64,000 nucleotides of DNA, taken from the NCBI GenBank assembly GCA_021733665.1, contig JAHREI010000003.1, forward strand, positions 1 through 64,000, in the 5' to 3' direction. Each line of letters begins with the position of its first letter. Position 1 is the first letter of the stretch. The notes under the pieces are model-generated. The model did no database searches and was not told the origin of the DNA. It worked only from the letters and a program-made list of their open reading frames with translations. A program made the translations under genes and the position numbers. Positions 57,070 through 64,000 of the stretch are shown one piece after another. Source of the DNA: Bacillus subtilis. GTDB lineage: Bacteria; Pseudomonadota; Alphaproteobacteria; Rhizobiales; Rhizobiaceae.

Positions 57070-58049
57070 TGTCTGATCAACCAATTTTACAACTGGATAA
57101 TCTCTCCATCGCTTTGCGGCATAAAGAACAGGATTATCCTGCTGTTTCCCAGATGAATTTCTCTATTCAGGCCGGTGAAGTCTTCGGTCTGGTGGGGGAG
57201 TCCGGCTGTGGTAAAAGTCTGAGTGCGCTGACCATTGCCGGATTGTTGCGGCCGCCTCTGCATGTCACGCAGGGGCAGGTGCTGTTAGAGGGGCAGGATA
57301 TTAACCGGCTTTCCAACAGGGATATGCGACGGCTGCGCGGCGATCGCGTAGCGATGATCTTTCAGGAGCCGATGACCTCGCTCAATCCGCTGATGACCAT
57401 CGGTGATCAGATCGGTGAAATGTTTGTGCTGCATAAAGGCATGTCGGTACGTCAGGCGCGGCTGAAAGCCATTGAAGCATTAGAACAGGTGCAGGTGCCA
57501 AGCCCTGAGCGGCGGATCAAAGATTATCCGCATCAGCTTTCCGGTGGTATGCGCCAACGTGTGATGATTGCCATTGCACTGGCCTGCGATCCGGCTTTGT
57601 TGATTGCCGATGAGCCGACAACCGCGCTGGATGTGACCATTCAGGCAGAGATTGTCGAATTGATTTTGGAACTGTGTAAAGCGCGCGGCACTGCGGTGCT
57701 GATGATCAGCCACGATCTGGGGCTGGTGGCGCGTATGTGTGATCGAGTAGCGGTGATGTATGCAGGGCATATTGTTGAGCAGCGTCCGGCTTCTCAGATT
57801 TTTACCGATCCGCGCCATCCTTATACGCGCGGGCTGGTGGCTTCTCTGCCGCTTCTGGGGCGGCGGTTGCAGGAAGGCCGTAAAAAACTGACCGAGATCA
57901 AAGGTGTGGTGCCGGGCTTGCTGGAGCGCGATGAGGCTTGTGGTTTCGCGTCACGCTGCCCGCGTGCTTCTGAGCAATGCAGAACCCTTATGCCGCCGGT
58001 GACCGCACTGGAGGGGGTAAGTACAATCAGGTGTTATCATCATGACTGA
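57069..58049 (+). CDS. peptide ABC transporter ATP-binding protein (DppD-like)
   Basis: A 326-residue ATPase: Walker [11 protein letters not shown]-loop [11 protein letters not shown], signature [12 protein letters not shown], Walker [13 protein letters not shown], and the C-terminal oligopeptide-transporter extension with a Cys motif ([14 protein letters not shown]), which in some family members holds an iron-sulfur cluster. It overlaps both neighbours, by one base upstream and eight downstream. Confidence 0.95.
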   Translation: MSDQPILQLDNLSIALRHKEQDYPAVSQMNFSIQAGEVFGLVGESGCGKSLSALTIAGLLRPPLHVTQGQVLLEGQDINRLSNRDMRRLRGDRVAMIFQEPMTSLNPLMTIGDQIGEMFVLHKGMSVRQARLKAIEALEQVQVPSPERRIKDYPHQLSGGMRQRVMIAIALACDPALLIADEPTTALDVTIQAEIVELILELCKARGTAVLMISHDLGLVARMCDRVAVMYAGHIVEQRPASQIFTDPRHPYTRGLVASLPLLGRRLQEGRKKLTEIKGVVPGLLERDEACGFASRCPRASEQCRTLMPPVTALEGVSTIRCYHHD

Positions 58050-59055
58050 ACAGGTTTTTCTTTCTCCCGCACCAGCGGCTGATGCTGAAGATGTGCTGGC
58101 TGTGCGTGACCTGAATATTCATTATACAGTACGTGAGGGGTTCCGGAAAAAGACACTCAAGGCTGTGAATGGTGTTGATCTGTCAATTCGCGCCGGTGAG
58201 TGCCTTGGTCTGGTTGGCGAAAGCGGTTGCGGAAAATCAACATTGGCCAGCGCGATTATGGGGCTGGTGCCTTATACATCCGGCTCGGTTCATGTTGCAG
58301 GGCAGGATGTGCCCACAGCCGTTAAAAACGATCCGCTCAGTCAGGCACGCAATGTGCAGATGGTGTTTCAGGATCCGTTTGCTTCGCTTAATCCGCGTCG
58401 TTCGGTGCGTGATGCATTGGCTGCGCCTTTGCGTTTGCACGGCATGAAAGATAAGGCGGAGATCGAAGCGCGTGTGGTTGATATGCTGACCAAGGTTGGC
58501 ATGAAACCGGAGGCGGCAGACCGCAGGCCACATGAATTCTCCGGCGGGCAGCGCCAGCGTATCTGTATTGCGCGAGCGCTGATCGTCGAGCCTAAATTGC
58601 TGGTTTGTGATGAGCCTGTCTCAGCGCTTGACGTATCGATCCGCGCACAGATTATCAATCTGCTGCTGGAGCTTAAAGACGAGTTGGGCATTGCGCTGCT
58701 GATGATTTCCCATGATCTGGGTGTCGTTGAGCACATGAGTGACCGGATTGCTGTGATGTATCTGGGGCGTATCGTGGAAGAGGGCGTCTGGAGTGATATT
58801 TTCACTAAGCCTTTGCATCCTTATACGCAGGCATTGATTGCTTCTATTCCTGATCCGTTGGCTGCGGAGCGCCATCCGCGTCGTATGCAGGGCGAGGCGC
58901 CGTCACCGCTCAAGCCGCCATCGGGCTGTGCGTTTAATCCGCGCTGCCCGTCAGTGTTTGATGCCTGCCGACAGGGTGATGTGCCGGACTTTACAAAAGC
59001 GACTGGTAATCCGTCACACCGTGCCAGATGTCATTTGCTGGAGCGGGCGGTCTGA
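58042..59055 (+). CDS. peptide ABC transporter ATP-binding protein (DppF-like)
   Basis: A 337-residue ATPase: Walker [11 protein letters not shown]-loop VFQDPFASLNP, signature FSGGQRQRICIA, Walker B LLVCDEPVSALD and a C-terminal extension CAFNPRCPSVFDAC. With the preceding genes it completes a five-part importer. The next gene follows after 92 bases. Confidence 0.95.
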   Translation: MTEQVFLSPAPAADAEDVLAVRDLNIHYTVREGFRKKTLKAVNGVDLSIRAGECLGLVGESGCGKSTLASAIMGLVPYTSGSVHVAGQDVPTAVKNDPLSQARNVQMVFQDPFASLNPRRSVRDALAAPLRLHGMKDKAEIEARVVDMLTKVGMKPEAADRRPHEFSGGQRQRICIARALIVEPKLLVCDEPVSALDVSIRAQIINLLLELKDELGIALLMISHDLGVVEHMSDRIAVMYLGRIVEEGVWSDIFTKPLHPYTQALIASIPDPLAAERHPRRMQGEAPSPLKPPSGCAFNPRCPSVFDACRQGDVPDFTKATGNPSHRARCHLLERAV

Positions 59056-59147
59056 TCACGCCCGTTGCTGCGTTATAAATCTTGATCCTTATTCTGTCCG
59101 GAGCGCGGTAAAGGCTCCGGTCATTGCTGCAAAACAGGTTGAATATT

Positions 59148-60698
59148 ATGAGCCAAAATCCGTTTATGGTCGGAACACTCGAACAACCGACAATCGTTGT
59201 CCGCACCGGTCAGGACCCGCAAAATCCGCATATTGGTCTGCTGACCATTGATGACTGGACAGTCAAATGCGCTGTCGGGCGTAATGGTCTGATTGACCCG
59301 CAGCTGAAACGTGAAGGTGACGGAAAGACACCACGCGGACGCCATCCGCTGCGCTATGGTTTTTACGATCCGGAAGTCTTCGGCGATGAACCGCGCAGCT
59401 TTGATTTTCCGTTCCTGCCGAAACCGGAAAACTACCGCTGGGTTGAAGATGCTGATAGCCCTTTTTACAATCAGCTGGTTTTTGAAACAGATGAAACACA
59501 ACCGTCCCGTCGTGGCGAGCGTCTGTTCGATCTGATTATTCCGGTGGGCTGGAACGATGCACTGCCGGAAGCGCGTGGTGGCTCGGCAATTTTTATGCAT
59601 ACGGCGCGGCCTGATTACAGCGGCACCTCCGGTTGTGTGGTGGTCGCCCATGAGCATTTGATGGAACTGGCTCGTCGTGTCCGCCCAGGCATGGTGATTG
59701 ATATTTCTTCGATCAATGATGTGGTAAAACCACTGACACCTTTGGTGAGCAATCCGCCGAAATCAATCGAAACAGTGACGTTCCATGGTCTGAAGCCTGG
59801 GCCGCGCCTGATTGTAACCGGCTCTGTTCATGGCAATGAGCCGTCAGGTCCCTATGCAATCAGCCGTCTGATTAGCGAATTCCGCAGCGGACAGCGTGAG
59901 CTGGAATGTGGTCAGGTGACTTTTGTGCCGGTTGTCAATGGTCTGGCTTTCCGTAACAATACCCGTATCGGTGATCGCAATTTCAACCGCAACTTGTCGG
60001 AAAGCGCAATCCCGCAGGATAATGAAGACCGTGTTGCTAATGTTATCTGCCCGCTGTTACGTGCACATGATGTGCTGATTGATCTGCATTCTTTCGGCTC
60101 GGAAGGCGAGGCATTTGCGCTGTTTGGCCCGCGTGATAATCAGGGTGAGCTTGAGCCTTTTGTCCATGAAGCTGCCGAGAGCAAGCTGGCAAAAGCTATG
60201 AACCTGCCGCTGCTGGTGCATGGCTGGCTGCCTGCTCATGAGAAGGCGATCAAACAGAAACGTGAGGCCGGTGTAACAGAAGGCCTGTCGTCGCTGCATG
60301 GTGTGGGGACGACAGAATATATGCGCTTTGCCGGTGGCTACGGTGTGACTGTTGAGTGCGGTCAGCATCTCGACCCGAATGGTCCGCAAGTTGGTTATGA
60401 TTGTGTAATCAATGGCATGGTCGCACTAGGTATGATCAAAGATGCACCGCAAAAGCCGAAACCGCTACGCGTATTGGAAATCTCCGAGGCTATTTTGGCT
60501 GATCATGATGATGATCAGCTACTCAAGCGTTTTGTCACCGGTGAAGCGGTGAGCGAGGGGGAAGTCATCGGGAAACGTGCGGATGGTCGTGATATCGTGA
60601 TGCCTTATGATGGCGCCATTATTTTTGCGAGTCTGACCTCTCCGGCTCATAGTGAATTGTGCTTCCTGTGCAAGGTAAGTGACCGCTTGCAGGATTAG
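59148..60698 (+). CDS. L,D-transpeptidase-like domain fused to AstE/AspA-type zinc amidohydrolase
   Basis: This 516-residue protein has two enzymes. Residues about 15-185 are an L,D-transpeptidase (YkuD-like) domain: REGDGKTPRGRHPLRYGFYDP, then His151 and the SGC motif with Cys163 (IFMHTARPDYSGTSGCVVV). Residues about 205-450 resemble succinylglutamate desuccinylase/aspartoacylase: zinc ligands His228 and Glu231 (GSVHGNEPSG), NRN near 280, His314 (LIDLHSFG) and catalytic Glu403 (TVECGQH). A C-terminal beta domain follows (GEVIGKRADGRDIVMPYDGAIIF). No signal peptide is visible, though L,D-transpeptidases normally work in the periplasm. ATG 59148 has AGG 9 bases upstream. Last gene of the peptide-importer operon; a role in breaking down imported peptides, perhaps from peptidoglycan, is inferred. 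Confidence 0.82.
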   Translation: MSQNPFMVGTLEQPTIVVRTGQDPQNPHIGLLTIDDWTVKCAVGRNGLIDPQLKREGDGKTPRGRHPLRYGFYDPEVFGDEPRSFDFPFLPKPENYRWVEDADSPFYNQLVFETDETQPSRRGERLFDLIIPVGWNDALPEARGGSAIFMHTARPDYSGTSGCVVVAHEHLMELARRVRPGMVIDISSINDVVKPLTPLVSNPPKSIETVTFHGLKPGPRLIVTGSVHGNEPSGPYAISRLISEFRSGQRELECGQVTFVPVVNGLAFRNNTRIGDRNFNRNLSESAIPQDNEDRVANVICPLLRAHDVLIDLHSFGSEGEAFALFGPRDNQGELEPFVHEAAESKLAKAMNLPLLVHGWLPAHEKAIKQKREAGVTEGLSSLHGVGTTEYMRFAGGYGVTVECGQHLDPNGPQVGYDCVINGMVALGMIKDAPQKPKPLRVLEISEAILADHDDDQLLKRFVTGEAVSEGEVIGKRADGRDIVMPYDGAIIFASLTSPAHSELCFLCKVSDRLQD

Positions 60699-60801
60699 AG
60701 CATAATTCCTTAAACTTGGATCAGTTTAAGGTAAAATTATGCTCTAATTTTAAAGTGTTAGAGCGACCTTTGTGTGCCAAGTCTGGCACACGGCGCTCTA
60801 A
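60695..60801. repeat. dispersed palindromic element, copy 3
   Basis: First hairpin: TTAGAGCATAAT/ATTATGCTCTAA arms (60695 and 60747 ends) with inner CTTAAAC/GTTTAAG. Second hairpin: TTAGAGCG/CGCTCTAA arms (60758-60801) with inner GTGTGCCA/TGGCACAC. It is the best-preserved copy. The stop codon (TAG, 60696-60698) of the preceding gene lies inside its left arm. Confidence 0.8.
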
Positions 60802-60809
60802 AATGATAC

Positions 60810-60846
60810 TGCACGCCTGTTTGTTTCAGCAATGAACAGGCGTGCA
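60810..60846 (+). terminator. hairpin after the peptide-importer operon
   Basis: TGCACGCCTGTT (60810-60821) and AACAGGCGTGCA (60835-60846) form a perfect 12-base stem, without a clear T run. The rest of the gap to 61051 holds no gene; a GGGAGGA-like ribosome site precedes the next start. Confidence 0.55.
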
Positions 60847-61051
60847 GCCGACTTAATGATGCGTTTATAAGGTGCTTAAGCGGCTTCAAAGAATAGCCGT
60901 TTGTACTGGTCTTCTCAGTTTCAGCAGAACAAATTTACAGAAATGGTTTAAGTATGAAATTTCATGCTTGAATTATTTTTTGTTTTGTGGAGATATTTAG
61001 GTGTTTCCGTTAATAGAGAGCTGTTCGGAAACATAAGCGGGAGGAACGGGA

Positions 61052-61921
61052 ATGCGCAACGGAGTGGCAGCACCGGTTTTACAAAATGGAATGGTCAAAT
61101 CTGGCACCCGTAATTGGGAGCAGGCCTATTCCAATGTGAAGCATGTTGTGGATTCCGCGTCTTATCCGCCGCTCTGGCATCAAAAATCCAGCCGGTTTCG
61201 TGAGGAGTTGCAAGCGCAGAACCGTTTTACTGCGGATGTGCGGTATGGTTCCGCAGAACGTAATCTTCTCGATTTGATTTTGCCGCAAGCTCAGCCACGT
61301 GGCTTAATGGTTTTTGTCCATGGCGGTTATTGGCTGCGTTTCGATAAATCCTATTTCACACATTTGGCTCAAGGCGCTGCGGCTCACGGTTTTGCGGTGG
61401 CTATTCCGTCCTATACGCTGTGTCCGCAGGCCAGCATTCCGCAAATTACCTCTGAAATTGCAATGGCGATCATACAGGCGGCTTATATGGTGGAAGGGCC
61501 GTTGCATCTGGCAGGGCATTCTGCGGGCGGGCATCTGGTGGCACGGATGGCAACGACGACAACGCCATTGAGCCGCAGTTTGCAACAGCGGTTGCGTAAA
61601 ATTGTACCGATCTCGGCCGTAACGGATTTACGGCCATTGCTCAATCTCGAAATGAATAAAGATTTCAGACTTGATCTGGAACAGGCGCGTCTTGAAAGTC
61701 CGGTTTTGCAAGAACCGCTGGCTGGCACAGATATCACCACATGGGTCGGAGCAGAAGAGCTACCGGAATTCGTCCGTCAAAGTCAGGCGTTAGCAAATTT
61801 GTGGAGCGGCTTTGATGTCCGCATCGATCAGGTTGAGGAGCCTGATCGTCATCATATGAATATTTTGGATGGTCTAGAGCAGGCAGATCATCCGCTGACG
61901 CGTAAATTATTATGTCTTTAG
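61052..61921 (+). CDS. alpha/beta hydrolase, arylformamidase-like
   Basis: A 289-residue alpha/beta hydrolase of the BD-FAE/kynurenine formamidase type: oxyanion motif VHGGYW (about residue 90), nucleophile elbow GHSAGGHL (Ser at about 153), and a C-terminal His in EPDRHHMNILDGL. No signal peptide is present. AGGAACGGG precedes the ATG. Kynurenine formamidase is one possibility, but no kynureninase or tryptophan dioxygenase gene is next to it, so any small ester or amide could be the substrate. It sits 101 bases before an ABC operon of the branched-chain amino-acid type and may work with it. Confidence 0.8.
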   Translation: MRNGVAAPVLQNGMVKSGTRNWEQAYSNVKHVVDSASYPPLWHQKSSRFREELQAQNRFTADVRYGSAERNLLDLILPQAQPRGLMVFVHGGYWLRFDKSYFTHLAQGAAAHGFAVAIPSYTLCPQASIPQITSEIAMAIIQAAYMVEGPLHLAGHSAGGHLVARMATTTTPLSRSLQQRLRKIVPISAVTDLRPLLNLEMNKDFRLDLEQARLESPVLQEPLAGTDITTWVGAEELPEFVRQSQALANLWSGFDVRIDQVEEPDRHHMNILDGLEQADHPLTRKLLCL

Positions 61922-62022
61922 AGTATTTCGCATTTTTGTGTTCGGAGTCTGAAAAGTACGCTTGTAAGTCTTGGTAATTTATTATTGAACTACCCAATAA
62001 CAATAATCACGAGGGAACACTG

Positions 62023-63171
62023 ATGAAAAAACTGACACTTGGCCTGTCGACCGCCTGTTTCGGGCTCGGACTGGCACTTTCGCAGGCCGCGCAGGCCGAG
62101 CCGCTTAAAATCGGTATGATCACCACTCTGTCCGGCGGCGGTGCAGGACTTGGCATTGACAGCCGTGACGGCTTTCTGCTGGCGATCAAACAATCCGGCA
62201 ATAAAGATGTCACCGTAATTGTCGAAGACGATGCGCAGAAGCCTGAACTGGCGGTGCAGATCGCAGACAAAATGGTGCAGAGCGACAAGGTTGATATTCT
62301 GACCGGTATCGTCTGGTCCAATCTGGCTATGGCAGTGGTGCCGAGTGTTGTGGCGCAGGATAAAATCTACGTTTCCACCAATGCGGGGCCTTCGGCTTTG
62401 GCTGGTGCAAAATGCAATGCCAATTATTTTAATGCGGCCTATCAGAATGATAACCTGCATGAAGCTGTAGGCAATTATGCCAATACGGCAGGATACAAAA
62501 AGAGCTTTATTCTTGCGCCGAATTATCCGGCAGGCACCGATGCTCTGACCGGTTATAAGCGCTTTTATAAAGGCGAGCTTGCCGGTGAAGTCTATACCAA
62601 AGTCGGCCAGACAGACTATGCCGCTGAAATCGCCCAGATCCGCGCCTCCGGTGCAGATTCCGTCTATTTCTTCCTGCCAGGCGGCATGGGCGTTGCTTTC
62701 ATGAAGCAATATTCCCAATCAGGTGTGACCATTCCGGTTACAGGGCCTGGCTTCTCCTTTGATCAGGATGTGCTGGGCGCTATCGGTGATGCGGCATTGG
62801 GCGTGAAAAACTCGTCGCATTGGTCAAAAGACCTCGATAATGAGGCGAATAAAGCCTATGTCGAAGCCTTCAAAAAAGAATATGGCCGTCTGCCGTCGCT
62901 TTATGCAACACAGGGCTATGATGCGGCTAATCTGATCCTGTCTGCTGCTGCAAAAGCCAGCATCAATGACAAGGATGCATTCCGTGCGGCAATGAAAGCT
63001 GCTGACTTCCAGTCGGTGCGTGGTAAGTTCAAATTCGGTAATAATAATCATCCTATTCAGGATATTTATATGCGCGAAGTGATCAAAGAAGACGGTGTTC
63101 TGACCAATAAGATCGTGGCAACAAGCTTTACTGATCATCAGGATACTTATGCCAAAGATTGCAAGCTTTAA
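62023..63171 (+). CDS. branched-chain amino-acid-type ABC transporter substrate-binding protein
   Basis: A 382-residue periplasmic binding protein (LivK-like, family 4) with signal peptide MKKLTLGLSTACFGLGLALSQAAQA. The mature part opens EPLKIGMITTLSGGGAGLGIDSRDGFLLAIKQ, then shows LTGIVWSNLAMAVVPSVV and ATQGYDAANLILSAA, all family-typical. Relatives bind leucine, amides or aromatic acids, so the ligand is not settled. It is followed by a hairpin and a LivH-type permease. Confidence 0.92.
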   Translation: MKKLTLGLSTACFGLGLALSQAAQAEPLKIGMITTLSGGGAGLGIDSRDGFLLAIKQSGNKDVTVIVEDDAQKPELAVQIADKMVQSDKVDILTGIVWSNLAMAVVPSVVAQDKIYVSTNAGPSALAGAKCNANYFNAAYQNDNLHEAVGNYANTAGYKKSFILAPNYPAGTDALTGYKRFYKGELAGEVYTKVGQTDYAAEIAQIRASGADSVYFFLPGGMGVAFMKQYSQSGVTIPVTGPGFSFDQDVLGAIGDAALGVKNSSHWSKDLDNEANKAYVEAFKKEYGRLPSLYATQGYDAANLILSAAAKASINDKDAFRAAMKAADFQSVRGKFKFGNNNHPIQDIYMREVIKEDGVLTNKIVATSFTDHQDTYAKDCKL

Positions 63172-63182
63172 GCATTGCAGCT

Positions 63183-63211
63183 TGTTGCAGCGGAAAAAAC
63201 CGCTGCAACAA
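63183..63211 (+). promoter_or_regulatory. hairpin between binding protein and permease genes
   Basis: TTGTTGCAGCGG- and CCGCTGCAACAA-type arms (63183-63193 and 63200-63211) flank six A bases. It probably protects the binding-protein message or weakens read-through. Confidence 0.65.
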
Positions 63212-63320
63212 CCATCACGATCACCGCATTCCCTGCACAACAAATGAAGCTGTTTAGAACAGCTTACAGATGGCTTTTGTGCAGATTTTATAAAAAGCAC
63301 TCAACAGATCGGACGCGGTT

Positions 63321-64000
63321 TTGTCTTCTGCACTTTTTATTGAGCAGTTACTCAACGGGCTGCAATTCGGCATTATGCTGTTTCTTATGGCGGCCGGCCT
63401 GACCCTGATTTTCGGGGTCATGGGAGTTATCAATCTCGCGCATGGCTCACTCTTTATGGTGGGGGCATTTGCTTGTGCTGTTGTGGCAACCGCAACCGGT
63501 TCTTTCTGGCTCGGCCTGATCGCCAGTCTGATCGCAGCGGCCTGCGCCGGTGCCATTATGGAAATGGTGCTGATCCGCAGGCTCTATAACCGCAGCCATC
63601 TCGATCAGGTTCTGGCGACCTTCGCGCTGATTTTGATTTTCTCTGACGCCACCCGTTGGATTTTTGGTTCCTTCCCGCTGTATCTGGATATTCCGCCATT
63701 GTTGCAGGGCTCAGTCACCTTGCCCGGCGGTTCACAATACCAGCTCTACAGGCTGGCAATTATTGCTGCGGGTATTATCGTGGCTGTCGGTCTTTATTTC
63801 CTGATTGCCAAAACACGCCTTGGTATGCGCATCCGTGCCGGTGAGGCTGATCGTGAAATGATCGGCGCATTGGGCGTTGATATTGCCAAGCTGAATACGA
63901 TTGTTTTTGCACTAGGAGCCGCTTTAGCCGGTCTTGCCGGTGCCTTGGTGGGGGCCTTGCAGTCGGTGCAGGTCGGTATGGGCGAGCCGGTACTGATCCT
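63321..64000 (+). CDS. branched-chain amino-acid-type ABC permease (LivH-like), partial
   Basis: The first 226 residues of an inner-membrane permease, cut by the window end. IEQLLNGLQFGIMLFLMAAGLTLIFGVMGVINLAHGSLFMVGAF is the LivH N-terminal signature; the EAA-like segment RAGEADREMIGALGVDIAKLNTIVFALGAALAGLAGALVG is also present. The start is taken as TTG 63321 (M-S-S-A-L-F-I-E-Q), because no ATG or GTG lies before the conserved region; the ribosome site is weak. Confidence 0.88.
   Translation, partial: MSSALFIEQLLNGLQFGIMLFLMAAGLTLIFGVMGVINLAHGSLFMVGAFACAVVATATGSFWLGLIASLIAAACAGAIMEMVLIRRLYNRSHLDQVLATFALILIFSDATRWIFGSFPLYLDIPPLLQGSVTLPGGSQYQLYRLAIIAAGIIVAVGLYFLIAKTRLGMRIRAGEADREMIGALGVDIAKLNTIVFALGAALAGLAGALVGALQSVQVGMGEPVLI

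Overview
The window is chromosomal DNA from an alphaproteobacterium of the order Hyphomicrobiales, most likely family Brucellaceae (Brucella/Ochrobactrum relatives). I base this on gene order and protein likeness: murA, DUF2948, hisD, UPF0262, a low-molecular-weight phosphatase, infA, maf and yacG in one run, a fused MrpA/B antiporter, a cydDC-cydABX cluster and a bcsN-type cellulose operon. Base composition looks more moderate than in classical Brucella. No search could be run, so species is open.

Layout. 1-6.9 kb: tRNA-Thr and a housekeeping block (cell wall, histidine, translation initiation, Maf, YacG, fluoride channel). 6.9-8.2 kb: an FAD amine/amino-acid oxidoreductase on the minus strand. 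8.7-14.8 kb: a six-gene Mrp Na+/H+ antiporter operon with overlapping genes. 14.9-22.4 kb: a GbsR/MarR-type regulator behind a perfect inverted repeat, then cydD, cydC, cydA, cydB and a 49-residue cydX (cytochrome bd oxidase and its assembly exporter). 22.8-24.7 kb: an ABC exporter.

24.9-51.3 kb is an accessory surface and biofilm region. It opens with an A+T-rich cluster of six plus-strand genes without recognisable secretion signals: a YadA-like head protein with no membrane anchor, a protein with a C-terminal CHRD domain, two proteins sharing a duplicated N-terminal domain, and two beta-rich, Ig-like proteins, one with 26 consecutive prolines. An autotransporter with about a dozen short beta repeats follows, then a cellulose operon (bcsN-bcsA-bcsB-bcsZ-TPR protein), a permease/small membrane protein/gamma-glutamyltransferase operon, and a second, glycine-rich autotransporter.

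51.3-60.7 kb: a LysR regulator divergent from a class A beta-lactamase-like serine hydrolase, a complete dipeptide-type ABC importer, and a protein fusing an L,D-transpeptidase-like domain to a zinc AstE/AspA-type amidohydrolase. Neither enzyme shows a signal peptide. Together they suggest import and cytoplasmic processing of an unusual peptide, possibly from peptidoglycan. 61-64 kb: an alpha/beta hydrolase and the start of a branched-chain amino-acid-type ABC operon, cut by the window end.

A dispersed palindromic element occurs three times (about 8.3, 24.7 and 60.7 kb). The best candidates for undescribed biology are the signal-less Ig/CHRD/YadA-head cluster and the L,D-transpeptidase-amidohydrolase fusion with its transporter.
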